A DNA stretch of 14,177 nt from Anaerolineae bacterium (GTDB lineage: Bacteria > Chloroflexota > Anaerolineae > Anaerolineales > Villigracilaceae). Under the pieces are notes generated by a model. That model did no database searches. It saw only the letters and a list, made by a program, of their open reading frames with translations, and had not been told where the DNA came from. The position numbers and the translations under genes are program-made. Every line of letters starts with the position of its first letter. Positions within the stretch are counted from its first letter, which is position 1. The DNA is taken from contig JAFLCF010000118.1 in NCBI GenBank assembly GCA_017303735.1, forward strand, positions 1 through 14,177, written 5' to 3'. Below are positions 1-9,016 of the stretch, one piece after another.

Positions 1-2833
1 GCTAAAATAGATCGGGTATTTTCCTTTAGATGCCTTCACCACACCAAGGTCAAAGAACTGATATTGATAATTCACCACCACCACATCGGTTGGAATCAAT
101 AACCCCAATTCGTTAAGCGTATATTGGCTCACATCCAACGGCGTACGGTTGGATGAAAAGACCAAACGTTTATCAAAGAACGCCAGATTCGAAGGGTCAG
201 AAGCCAGTGTGAGGCGTTGTGTCTCTTCGAATAACTTCGACTTCATATCTACATCCACAGCCGAGATCGCTCCGCGCATGAGCAGGCGATATTCGCCTTC
301 TTCTGGCAACGTCACATCAATGCGGAAGGGCGCTTCACGCGGCACACCGATAAATCCGCCCTCGATGGTGCCCCATAAGCCGGGCGTGATCATGTCCAGC
401 CGGTTGTATTTGCTGTCTGAGAAAAATTGAAAGAGCCGGAACATCGGCGAAAGATAATACGAGCTGGAGATCTGCTCCGGGTCGAAGGGTATGTTCACAC
501 TGTTCGGGCGAGCAAACTGCGTCTTGTTGGCTTTCAGGTACAGGTCCAGCGCTGATTCGTGTTCGTCGTCTGTGACAAGAGTCAACGAATCAAATGATTC
601 CAGATCGCCCACCACCATGGTGTGACGTAGATCATAATAACGGGTCAACTCGAGGTTGGAAGATAAAATGCGGATGAATGAATTCCAATCCACATCCAAA
701 TAAAGCGGAACGCGTTCTGCTGTGGGCAGGTCGGTAAATTCATAGAGCACATAGCTTTCGTTTTCCATCAACTTTTTCACATAGGCATCACGCGCATCAA
801 GCTCGGGAATCAAAATCCGCTCGACTTCGCGCAGATACTCCTGCCCACCTACTGTATTTGCCACCAACTCTTTATTCACTACGATATATTTCAGATCCAG
901 ATCGCGAGCAATGTTGATCCACCAGGATTGTTGATAATACAACGCCCGTAGCATCAAAAAGAACTCATGCTTATTGTCTGAGTCGCCGGTCAACCCATAG
1001 TAATAACTTGGTAGGTCAAGATAATAGATGTGAAACTTATCAATGAACTTATGCTCCACGCCGTTGATATCCACGATCACCTTGGCGGTCTCGGTGGGCG
1101 GCAGCACCACCACTTTACCAGGCGGCAATTGCAGCAATGCTTCTTTCACTTCTTTCAACGGTCCCACCGGGTAGGGGGTCAGAAAGTGATGAAAATCTCC
1201 CGAAGAAAAAACCACCCGATACGACTCATTCGAGAAGATGGGCACCATGAATAACAGCACCATCATCAATGGGATGAAACGCCCCGCTTCATTCTTAACC
1301 TGAGCTTGCTTCTGTTTCAGTTTGCCTTGTACTTCGCTGATGCGTTTCCCTGTCAAAATCCAAACGACTTCGCCGAAGCCTTTTTTCATGAAAGTATCGT
1401 GCAGCCAGATGATGGACATGGAGATGAGGATGGTCGCTACCATAAAGGTGACCAGCTCAAAGCGATGCGGAAAACGCAGTACCTGTACAATAGTGCCCAT
1501 CAACTTAACGACCAGATCGCCAGTGCCTGATTGCATTCCATTTGCCACGGTACTGATAAAAGCCATGGTGCGGTGAAAGGTTGGCAGCCATGCCGGACCC
1601 GAATACCCCAAGGTCGCCCACATGGTGAAAAATGTGACCACATACATCACGTTTCTAAACGCTTTCAATTCTTCGGTATTAAAAATTTCTTCACGCACGC
1701 GCTTGAAAATCAAGGGCACGAACAGAAGAAAACTATAGATCATATTTGAATAGCGCGGCACTTTGGCAAGGTAATCGCCGGTGAATTCCTTGTCCATGAT
1801 GCCTGCCATATCGAAGGCGAGCACATGTCCAAGAGAGATGGAAGCGTCTTGAATGAAATAAAAATCTCCCGGCACAGTTTCAGAAAGATTCGGTACTCCG
1901 CGCAAGGCATAGAATTTGACGAAGAGGGCGTAGGGCAGAAGCGTCCCCAGCCCCAGCATGACAAATGCCCCAACCGAGCGCCAAAAGCGGACCTCAACGA
2001 ACAGTCTGCGCCAATCTTTCCATAACACTTTCACTCCACCCCACCAAGTACGTGGACGGTAGATATGGTGCCACGAACCGTCTTTGAATGCCACGATCCC
2101 GTCCATAATGACAAGAGTCAACACGGCAAATGCCATGTAAAGCGCGAAGAGGATTAAATAATGGACCGCCGGGTTGAAGAGTGTGATGACACATGCCGCA
2201 AGGATCGGCTTGTATGGGTTCTTCTGCGGGAAGATCAAGCCATAGGTCATCAACGTGATCGAGACGAGGCATAAGGAAAAGCCAAGAATGAGCGTGTAAA
2301 AATGGGTGATCTTGGCATATGCCATGATGATGAAGATCATCAACACAGGCGCGGCGGTCAATTGATAAATGGCTTCAGGTTTATATTGCGGAAGAATCCG
2401 CTTGAGGAGTAGAGCTACGAATAGATAGGAAAGGTACGCTACACCTGGCACAACCAGCACAATCGCAAACGGAAGGACTTTATAGTAACGTAGCCAGGTT
2501 GTCAGGATTGAATATCGAACCCGGAACTCATAGCCATTGGTGAGTTGATTGAACTTGCCAGCCGCCTGATCGATCAACTGACTATCGGGGTTAAAAAATG
2601 GGACCAGTTCATCGCCATTGATGACGGCTTCTCCGCTTAAGACGAGCGGAATATTGGCAATGACATTTCGAAATGTGAAGAATGAGAGCAGAAAGTAGAT
2701 AACTCCTACGACGATTGCGATCCGCTGGGTGGCAGAGAGTTTGCGCACCCAGGCAGCAGGGTTGGGAATCGTAAAGGCGACTGGCGTTTGAAGAACCAGT
2801 GCCTTAGTAGATGGGGGAGCAGCAGGCTTTCGC

Positions 2834-3970
<1,137 letters not shown>

Positions 3971-3988
3971 AAGCCTGCCTTTATTGAC

Positions 3989-4016
3989 TTTATATTACTC
4001 ACTTCATTTGCCCCAA
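3989..4016 (-). promoter_or_regulatory. Possible sigma-70-type promoter for the pyruvyl transferase operon
   Basis: Read on the minus strand, TTGGGG (4016-4011) and TATAAA (3994-3989) are separated by 16 bases, about 20 bases before the ATG at 3970. The -10 is good (5/6) but the -35 matches only at TTG, so this is tentative. The whole gene-free gap 3971-4250 (280 bases) otherwise holds only the strong promoter of the CBS gene; a 66-codon minus-strand frame inside it looks non-coding. Confidence 0.3.
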
Positions 4017-4186
4017 AGCCTGACAGGAAAATTACAGAATAACTTACTTAATTGAAATGTGATCTTTTTCTTCAATTTTGATGAATGGGTATTTGCCCTA
4101 CTTGACGTGGATCTTGAAGCGCGATAGACAATGACAAATGTGTAGCCAGCGTTTGAGAAATAAATCACGTATGAATCAGAATTTGC

Positions 4187-4215
4187 TTGCCATTCCTGCA
4201 TTTCTTGTCTATACT
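4187..4215 (+). promoter_or_regulatory. Strong sigma-70 promoter of the CBS-domain gene
   Basis: TTGCCA (4187-4192), a 17-base spacer and TATACT (4210-4215) form a near-consensus housekeeping promoter. The expected start of transcription is near 4222, giving a leader of about 29 bases before the ATG at 4251. There is no obvious operator overlapping it. Confidence 0.72.
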
Positions 4216-4237
4216 CTGAGAAAATTCAACCCACGCC

Positions 4238-4243
4238 AAGGAG
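4238..4243 (+). promoter_or_regulatory. Ribosome binding site AAGGAG of the CBS-domain gene
   Basis: A strong Shine-Dalgarno AAGGAG sits 7 bases before the ATG at 4251. It fixes the start codon and, with the promoter and terminator, predicts a well-expressed single-gene unit. Confidence 0.85.
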
Positions 4244-4250
4244 ATTACCG

Positions 4251-4688
4251 ATGTCCACAGTGCGCGATATGATCCGTAAGAAGGGTAGCGAAGTGTTCTC
4301 TGTTTCACCCGATGCAAGCGTCTTCGAGGTCATGACAATTATGGCAAAGCATAATACCGGAGCGTTGATGGTGGTAAGCAACGGGAAAGTGGAAGGAATC
4401 GTTTCGGAACGTGACTGCGTTCGAAAAATGGACTTGGAAGGCAGGGCGGCAAAGTCTACCAAAGTCAGCGAGATTATGACCAGCAAAGTGGTTTACGTGG
4501 AGGCGGGACAACAATTAGAAGAATGCATGGCGCTGATGATCGATAAGAACATCCGCCACCTGCCGGTGTATGATGGCAAAGACTTGCTCGGTTTGATCTC
4601 CATTCGGGATGTGTTGAAGGAAGTGATTGATGTGCAGAAGTTAATGATCAATCAATTGGAACATTACATTACGGGTGGGGGTAGGTAA
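4251..4688 (+). CDS. Tandem CBS-domain protein
   Basis: This 145-residue soluble protein is little more than two CBS motifs (a Bateman pair). The first covers about residues 8-66 and ends in GIVSERD; the second covers about 76-132 and ends in GLISIRDV. These G-h-h-S-x-R-D endings are the usual ribose-phosphate contacts of CBS modules that bind AMP, ATP or other adenosine ligands. No catalytic, channel or DNA-binding domain is fused to it, so it is probably a stand-alone nucleotide sensor acting on an unknown partner. Related stand-alone CBS pairs are often annotated as IMP dehydrogenase-like or inosine-monophosphate-sensing proteins, but nothing here supports dehydrogenase activity. It has its own promoter, ribosome site and terminator and is flanked by genes on the other strand, so context does not reveal its partner. 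Confidence 0.92.
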   Translation: MSTVRDMIRKKGSEVFSVSPDASVFEVMTIMAKHNTGALMVVSNGKVEGIVSERDCVRKMDLEGRAAKSTKVSEIMTSKVVYVEAGQQLEECMALMIDKNIRHLPVYDGKDLLGLISIRDVLKEVIDVQKLMINQLEHYITGGGR

Positions 4689-4699
4689 TCGCATAAGTT

Positions 4700-4734
4700 A
4701 CAGAGCCTTGCTTTTGGCAAGGCTCTGTTTTTTT
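4700..4734 (+). terminator. Rho-independent terminator of the CBS-domain gene
   Basis: A perfect 11-bp stem CAGAGCCTTGC (4701-4711) / GCAAGGCTCTG (4717-4727) with the loop TTTTG is followed directly by seven T. A flanking A-T pair extends it. The hairpin starts 12 bases after the stop codon. Confidence 0.93.
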
Positions 4735-4810
4735 GTACACGGAATTCACGGAAAGGACGGATGCTGTAATTTCTCCAAAACTTCCGTGTCGTCCGTGAAA
4801 TCCCGTGTAC
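4735..4810. repeat. Imperfect inverted repeat between convergent genes
   Basis: The left arm begins GTACACGGAATTCACGGA at 4735. The right arm, read on the other strand from 4810, begins GTACACGGGATTTCACGGA, so 17-18 outer bases pair with one bulge and about one mismatch; pairing decays inward. It lies directly behind the T-run of the CBS terminator and 12 bases from the stop of the dehydratase gene coming from the other side. Its position and its ACGGA-rich composition suggest a dispersed intergenic palindrome. A role as terminator for the dehydratase is possible, but no T-run follows on that strand. Confidence 0.6.
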
Positions 4811-4822
4811 TGAAAAGATTTC

Positions 4823-5770
4823 TTACTTTTGCCACGGCAGTTTTTCCAGATCCACATTTCCGCCGCTGAGAATCACACCGACTTTCAAACCACTCAAATC
4901 AATTTTCTTTTCCCATAACACCGCAATGACTGTTGCTGCTGAAGGCTCGATGACGATCTTGGCGCGCTCCCAAATAAACTTCATCGACTCAACGATGCCC
5001 GCTTCGCTGACCGTCACCACTTGCTCCACTTTTTCCTTGATAACGGGATACGTCAATGCGCCCAGTGAAGTCAACAAACCATCTGCAATGGTTTTGGGGT
5101 TTTGCGAAGGGATGATCTTGCCAGCCTGCATCGAGCGAAACGCATCATCTGCCATCTCAGGCTCGGCGGCGATCACGCGAATGCCTTTCTTCGTTTCCGT
5201 CGCGGCAATCGATGTGCCACTCAGCAACCCGCCGCCGCCCACAGGTGCGATGATCACATCCAGATCAGGGACTTCCTCCAACAGTTCCAGCGCTACCGTG
5301 CCCTGACCCGCCATCACACGCTCATTATCATACGGATGAACCACGCTCGCGCCGGTACGTTGCCTGATTCCCTCCATGGTGCTTTCTCTCGCCTCAAGCG
5401 TTGGCTCGCAAAATGTGATCTGACCGCCATAGCCCGCCACTGCATTTTTCTTCACCTGCGGAGCATTACTCGGCATGACGATATACGCCGGAATTCCACG
5501 CATCTTCGCCGCCAATGCCAATGCCTGCGCATGATTCCCAGACGAGTGTGTGACCACTCCGCGCGCCGCTTCTTCATCCGTCAACGACCAGACGGCATTG
5601 CTCGCCCCGCGAAATTTGAACGCGCCCACTTTTTGTAAGTTTTCGCATTTCATGAAAACCTGCGCGTCCACTTTTTGGTTCAAACTTTCATTCGTCATCA
5701 CCGGCGTGCGGTGAATGTACGGCTTAATCCTTTGTGCTGCTTGTAGAACATCTTTTAAGGAAATACTCAT
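4823..5770 (-). CDS. Threonine/serine dehydratase-like PLP enzyme (no ACT domain)
   Basis: A fold-type II PLP enzyme of 315 residues. The Schiff-base lysine is K52 in GAFKFRGA; SSGNHAQALALAA contacts the substrate carboxylate; GGGGLLSG is the phosphate-binding glycine loop; and LSGGNVDLEKL near the C-terminus is typical of catabolic threonine dehydratases and serine racemases. There is no C-terminal ACT-like regulatory domain, so it resembles the short catabolic type rather than the isoleucine-feedback-inhibited biosynthetic type. Likely reactions are threonine to 2-oxobutanoate plus ammonia, or serine to pyruvate; racemase activity cannot be excluded. I chose the ATG at 5770 because TTGGAG (5783-5778) stands 7 bases before it; an upstream in-frame GTG at 5794 lies inside a tandem repeat and has no ribosome site. 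It is the second gene after the D-2-hydroxyacid dehydrogenase, 58 bases downstream. Confidence 0.9.
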   Translation of the reverse strand: MSISLKDVLQAAQRIKPYIHRTPVMTNESLNQKVDAQVFMKCENLQKVGAFKFRGASNAVWSLTDEEAARGVVTHSSGNHAQALALAAKMRGIPAYIVMPSNAPQVKKNAVAGYGGQITFCEPTLEARESTMEGIRQRTGASVVHPYDNERVMAGQGTVALELLEEVPDLDVIIAPVGGGGLLSGTSIAATETKKGIRVIAAEPEMADDAFRSMQAGKIIPSQNPKTIADGLLTSLGALTYPVIKEKVEQVVTVSEAGIVESMKFIWERAKIVIEPSAATVIAVLWEKKIDLSGLKVGVILSGGNVDLEKLPWQK

Positions 5771-5777
5771 AACTAAT

Positions 5778-5783
5778 CTCCAA
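5778..5783 (-). promoter_or_regulatory. Ribosome binding site TTGGAG deciding the dehydratase start
   Basis: Read on the minus strand, TTGGAG lies 7 bases before the ATG at 5770. It directly abuts, and is in the same 7-base register as, the heptanucleotide tandem repeat, so it may be a diverged repeat unit. Confidence 0.7.
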
Positions 5784-5819
<36 letters not shown>

Positions 5820-5828
5820 TACTGCTCT

Positions 5829-6743
5829 CTAATATCCTTTTTCAAAATCCACAACATACTTCAACGGCTTGCCCTCTATGTAAAGCCTGTAATTCTCAAT
5901 GAACACCCTCGCAATATCCTCCGGCAAACTCGGCGCGGACGTGTGGAAGGTCATCGTCAAATTCGGAGTCTCCCAAAATGGATGTTCCTTTGGCAATGGT
6001 TCCTGCTCAAAAACATCCAAAACAGCTCCAGCAATCTTGTTTTCTTGCAATGCCTTCAATAATGCAGATTCATCCACCGCAGAACCGCGTCCCACATTCA
6101 TGAACAGGGCGTGGGGAGGCAAGGCATTCAAAACTTTTTCATCCACAATTTTTCGTGTGTCTTTGGTATTCGGCAAAATGCTCACCAGATAATCCAATCC
6201 ATCTACAAATTCAAGCAAGCCATCTCCATGAAAATACTTGTCTACTTGTGAACTTGCCTCACTGCTCTTTGTGTATCCACGCACGGTCATCCCAAACGCC
6301 TTTGCCATTTGTGCCACGTCCGCACCGATGGAGCCAACACCGAGCAGCCCAATCGTTTTTCCGCGTAACTGACCTGTCAATGAGGTATCCCAGACTTTAT
6401 TTTTTTGTGCTTCTGCTCGCTCAAAGATCTTTCGCTCATGGGCAAGCAAGTATCCAAAAACGTATTCCGACATCAATCCGCCAAACACACCTCGTGCATT
6501 GGTGAGGATGTAATCCCTGCGAAGTGATGGGTCAAGTAGCGGCTCTACACCCGCCCAAGATGCTTGTGCCCAGCGCAGATTAGGCAGGCTGCCCAAAGCA
6601 TCACGGATCATGGTTGGCGCACCGAAAACGATCTCGGTCTCTTTCGAGGCGTTTTCAGCGATCTCGAGGTTTGGAAGATTCGCCGCCTCTAAAACATCCC
6701 GATATTCTTTCGCATCTTTACTTAAGATAAGAAGTTTTGGCAT
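5829..6743 (-). CDS. D-isomer-specific 2-hydroxyacid dehydrogenase
   Basis: The 304-residue protein has the two-domain D-2-hydroxyacid dehydrogenase layout. The nucleotide-binding motif is GVGSIG (135-140). The catalytic triad is visible: R219 in NVGRGSAVDE, E248 in FEQEPLP and H267 in TFHTSAPS. The end of the second Rossmann strand reads RGYTKSS (155-161) with no acidic residue where NAD-dependent members keep Asp, which suggests NADP(H) preference (inference). It would reduce a 2-oxoacid such as glyoxylate, hydroxypyruvate or 2-oxobutanoate to the D-hydroxyacid in the cytosol. It is the first gene of a pair with the threonine/serine dehydratase-like enzyme, whose product is a 2-oxoacid, so a linked role is plausible. 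No clear Shine-Dalgarno precedes the ATG at 6743. The promoter is probably the symmetric -10 region at 6778-6787. Confidence 0.92.
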   Translation of the reverse strand: MPKLLILSKDAKEYRDVLEAANLPNLEIAENASKETEIVFGAPTMIRDALGSLPNLRWAQASWAGVEPLLDPSLRRDYILTNARGVFGGLMSEYVFGYLLAHERKIFERAEAQKNKVWDTSLTGQLRGKTIGLLGVGSIGADVAQMAKAFGMTVRGYTKSSEASSQVDKYFHGDGLLEFVDGLDYLVSILPNTKDTRKIVDEKVLNALPPHALFMNVGRGSAVDESALLKALQENKIAGAVLDVFEQEPLPKEHPFWETPNLTMTFHTSAPSLPEDIARVFIENYRLYIEGKPLKYVVDFEKGY

Positions 6744-6777
6744 AGGCTATCAATTTTACCCGCTATACCTGAAGGGT

Positions 6778-6787
6778 ATTATATAAT
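6778..6787. promoter_or_regulatory. Symmetric -10 element of a divergent promoter
   Basis: The perfect palindrome ATTATATAAT offers TATAAT on both strands (6782-6787 plus; 6783-6778 minus) within the 45-base gap between divergent genes at 6743 and 6789. On the minus strand this gives a leader of roughly 28 bases. On the plus strand the predicted start of transcription (about 6794) coincides with the second in-frame ATG (6795), implying a leaderless transcript. No good -35 box is visible at the right distance on the plus strand. Confidence 0.5.
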
Positions 6788-6788
6788 C

Positions 6789-7721
6789 ATGCATATGAGT
6801 TCTCCAAAATCATCCTTTCAAATATTCATGGCGCAAATTTTAGATTACGCCGGTATGTACCCTCCCGCAAATTTGCCGTTGCAAGAAGCCTTCAAAAATT
6901 TTATTGTGTATCAAACCGACCCGCAGGCGTGGATGCTCTCGCGCTTTGTCGTCCCTGCCAAACGATTGAGCGAGTTGCCAGCTTTCGGCGAAAGGATATC
7001 TTTCACCACCCTGGGGCGCGGCGGGAAGGACATGGAAGAATTTCTTGCAAATATCCATTTGGATATTGCTGATATCCGCGCCTTTGCGGATATTCACCCA
7101 AACGCCAGTGTGGACATGTACGAAGTAGCTCTGCCCGCCTCTTCCTTAACCGATAAATTTTCTGCCAACGAGATTGTCACTCGCGCCGCTGAAGCCTTGA
7201 ACAAAAACGGCATTACGGTTTTCTTTGAAAGTCCGTTCGGTGAAAGCTGGGAAGAGCGTACCGAGAAATTATTGCGCGCCTTGCGCAAAGTAAAGGATAA
7301 ACATGTTGGCTTTAAACTCCGCACAGGCGGTGTGACGGCAGAAGCATTCCCTTCGCCTGAGCAAGTTGCAAAGGCGATTATTCAAACACGCGAAGCAGGC
7401 GTGCCCATGAAATGCACGGCTGGGTTACATCATCCTATTCGGCATTTCAACTCAAGTGTGAATACAAAGATGCACGGCTTTCTAAACGTCTTTGGGGCAG
7501 GGGTGTTGGCATTTGCCAATGGAATTTCGCAAGCAGACATTCTATCTATTCTAGAAGATGAAGACCCATCCAATTTTGTCTTTGACGAACATGGGTTTGC
7601 ATGGAAAAATTTGCGCGTAGCCATTTCGGTGATTAAGAGAGCAAGACTATTTGCTACATCTTTTGGTAGTTGCAGTTTCGATGAGCCGCGTGAAGACTTG
7701 CGAAATTTAGGAATTTTGTAG
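6789..7721 (+). CDS. Conserved-looking protein of unknown function, possible TIM-barrel
   Basis: I do not recognise a named family for this 310-residue soluble protein. It alternates hydrophobic strands and helices in a way that suggests an alpha/beta barrel. Motifs that look conserved and functional are DYAGMYPP (19-26), FFESP (145-149), GFKLRTGG (174-181), KCTAGLHHP (208-216), HGFLNVF (229-235) and SFGSCSFDEP (291-300). The E, K/R, K and HH residues at predicted strand ends would suit an active site. There is no signal peptide or membrane segment. It is followed on the same strand by a lipoprotein gene and fumarylacetoacetase, so a link to aromatic amino-acid breakdown is possible but only inferred. 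The start may be the ATG at 6789 or, if the transcript is leaderless, the ATG at 6795. The only SD-like run, AAGGG, is about 12 bases upstream of 6789. The stop codon TAG lies inside one arm of a palindromic repeat. Confidence 0.85.
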   Translation: MHMSSPKSSFQIFMAQILDYAGMYPPANLPLQEAFKNFIVYQTDPQAWMLSRFVVPAKRLSELPAFGERISFTTLGRGGKDMEEFLANIHLDIADIRAFADIHPNASVDMYEVALPASSLTDKFSANEIVTRAAEALNKNGITVFFESPFGESWEERTEKLLRALRKVKDKHVGFKLRTGGVTAEAFPSPEQVAKAIIQTREAGVPMKCTAGLHHPIRHFNSSVNTKMHGFLNVFGAGVLAFANGISQADILSILEDEDPSNFVFDEHGFAWKNLRVAISVIKRARLFATSFGSCSFDEPREDLRNLGIL

Positions 7722-7778
7722 GGGAGACCCATCAGGGTCGTCAACAACTTCTGAATTTAATAGGCGGGTCGTCCCTAC
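7718..7778. repeat. Inverted repeat GTAGGGgaGACCC / GGGTCGTCCCTAC
   Basis: GTAGGGGAGACCC (7718-7730) pairs with GGGTCGTCCCTAC (7766-7778) at 11 of 13 positions across a 35-base loop. A further GGGTCGTC copy lies at 7735-7742. The left arm contains the TAG stop of the upstream gene. GTAGGG(G)CGACCC-type arms are a form seen in dispersed bacterial intergenic palindromes; the family is inferred from form only. No T-run follows, so it is not a classic terminator. Confidence 0.6.
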
Positions 7779-7794
7779 TGATTAATAAAACATT

Positions 7795-8883
7795 ATGGAG
7801 AAAATCTTGAAGCACATCATACCCCTCATACTGACCCTCTGCCTGCTGGGATGCCAGACTCCTTCAGAGGACATCCCGTCCGCCGCCCCAACCGCCGAAA
7901 ACACACTCGTGCCGACTCTCACCCCAACCCTGCCTCCCACACTGACAGAAGTGCCACTGGAAGCCCTGCCTGTGGAAGTGATTGTTCAAAAATATCTGGC
8001 GGGGGAGATAGATGATGTTAGCGGTTTGAGTTTTGAACTGCAAAAAGCATTTAGCATCGTCTTAAACGAAAAGAAAAATGAGCAACGAGGCATTAACCCA
8101 GTCATCTACAGTGGTACTGTTCATAAAATTGAATCTGATAGAAATTACATTGACCCCATCACAGGAGATTATCTCCCCGTTGACAACGGCACCACTGCCG
8201 AACAACAAACCATCGAGATGTATATTCCGCGAGTCGTTGATGATGAGGGATATACCCGTGTTTTTTATGATGGGGAATGGATTAAGATTGAGGGATCTCA
8301 AAATATTCAATATGGTAATTTTGATAATTTTAATTGGCCAGATACAGCCATTATCAACCCTGAAGATCCACTGCTAGATATAGACGACAGTGTGGCTGGT
8401 TTAACCATACCAGAGGCTCATTTTAAAGCAAAAGACGGCTATGAGGACGCAATGACTCCAATCTTTTTCTTAGACGAAGTGGTTGGACAAATAAATATTT
8501 TCGGAATCCGCGTAGAAGGTTTTATCACTGGATTTATACTTAATCAAAAGAATCCGTTTTTGGCAAGAAAAATGATAATAGCTAAAGGCATAAATCTTTA
8601 TGGGAACGGTATAGCGATAAACAGCGGAGGTGGGTTTGTAGAGGGAACTGATTTTTTTGATAAATTAAAAACAAATAAATTGTATTACGTGATGTATTTA
8701 ACTGACCAAAGAGCATCCTTCATAAGAACTAACAATGGAGTGGATAAAGGAGAGGTGACTGCTAACTATTCAGGATTAATACCGTCCAATTTAACTCACC
8801 TGGTTATTGTTGGAGAATTAGAATATGAAAATATGCTTTTGATTGACGGAGATCAAAGCTTCATAGTCGAGTCAGGTGATTAA
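7795..8883 (+). CDS. Putative lipoprotein of unknown function
   Basis: A 362-residue secreted lipoprotein. The signal sequence has a basic start, a hydrophobic core (IIPLILTLCL) and the lipobox LLGC, placing the lipidated cysteine at residue 20. A Thr/Pro-rich spacer follows (about residues 38-55). The remaining 300 residues are rich in Asp, Asn, Ile and Tyr and show no domain I recognise; the end includes YYVMYLTDQRASFI and LVIVGELEYENMLLIDGDQSF. The start is uncertain: the ATG at 7795 has no Shine-Dalgarno, whereas a TTG at 7807 has GGAG (7797-7800) 6 bases upstream and would give a compact MKHIIPLILTLCLLGC leader. Base composition changes inside the gene: 39 of 60 G+C at 7861-7920 but 15 of 60 at 8281-8340 and 13 of 60 at 8641-8700. 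This suggests a native leader and linker joined to a body of other origin, or weakly constrained sequence. Confidence 0.85.
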   Translation: MEKILKHIIPLILTLCLLGCQTPSEDIPSAAPTAENTLVPTLTPTLPPTLTEVPLEALPVEVIVQKYLAGEIDDVSGLSFELQKAFSIVLNEKKNEQRGINPVIYSGTVHKIESDRNYIDPITGDYLPVDNGTTAEQQTIEMYIPRVVDDEGYTRVFYDGEWIKIEGSQNIQYGNFDNFNWPDTAIINPEDPLLDIDDSVAGLTIPEAHFKAKDGYEDAMTPIFFLDEVVGQINIFGIRVEGFITGFILNQKNPFLARKMIIAKGINLYGNGIAINSGGGFVEGTDFFDKLKTNKLYYVMYLTDQRASFIRTNNGVDKGEVTANYSGLIPSNLTHLVIVGELEYENMLLIDGDQSFIVESGD

Positions 8884-9016
8884 CCGATGTGTTGCTTTAG
8901 TTTCAAGGAGCGTACTGCACTGAGTGAGTGAAAAAATGTGGTTAGTTTTACTGCTCAGCGTATTTCGCATTTTCAGTCACAAAACACTACATATGAGAAA
9001 AAACAGAGAAAACACA

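Noticed and set aside
4059..4083. AATTGAA ... TTCAATT inverted repeat in the 3971-4250 gap as an operator or terminator
   Set aside because: Only 7 bp, AT-rich and with a long loop; expected by chance in this composition.
4004..4201. 65-codon minus-strand frame in the gap before the CBS gene
   Set aside because: It overlaps the strong promoter of the CBS gene, has no ribosome site and shows no protein-like composition.
5102..5638. 178-codon plus-strand frame opposite the dehydratase gene
   Set aside because: Antisense shadow; the dehydratase motifs on the other strand account for the lack of stops.
8960..8995. TTCGCA / TACATA as a promoter for fahA
   Set aside because: Both boxes match poorly and the spacer is 18 bases; not better than chance, and the gene may be read from the upstream operon.
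8924..9016. N-terminal extension of fumarylacetoacetase from the GTG at 8924 (MWLVLLLSVF and onward)
   Set aside because: The segment looks like a hydrophobic leader but is unlike the family, the AAGGAG at 8905-8910 is 13 bases from the GTG, and the homologous N-terminus begins at 9017. A chance open frame is more likely than an exported enzyme.
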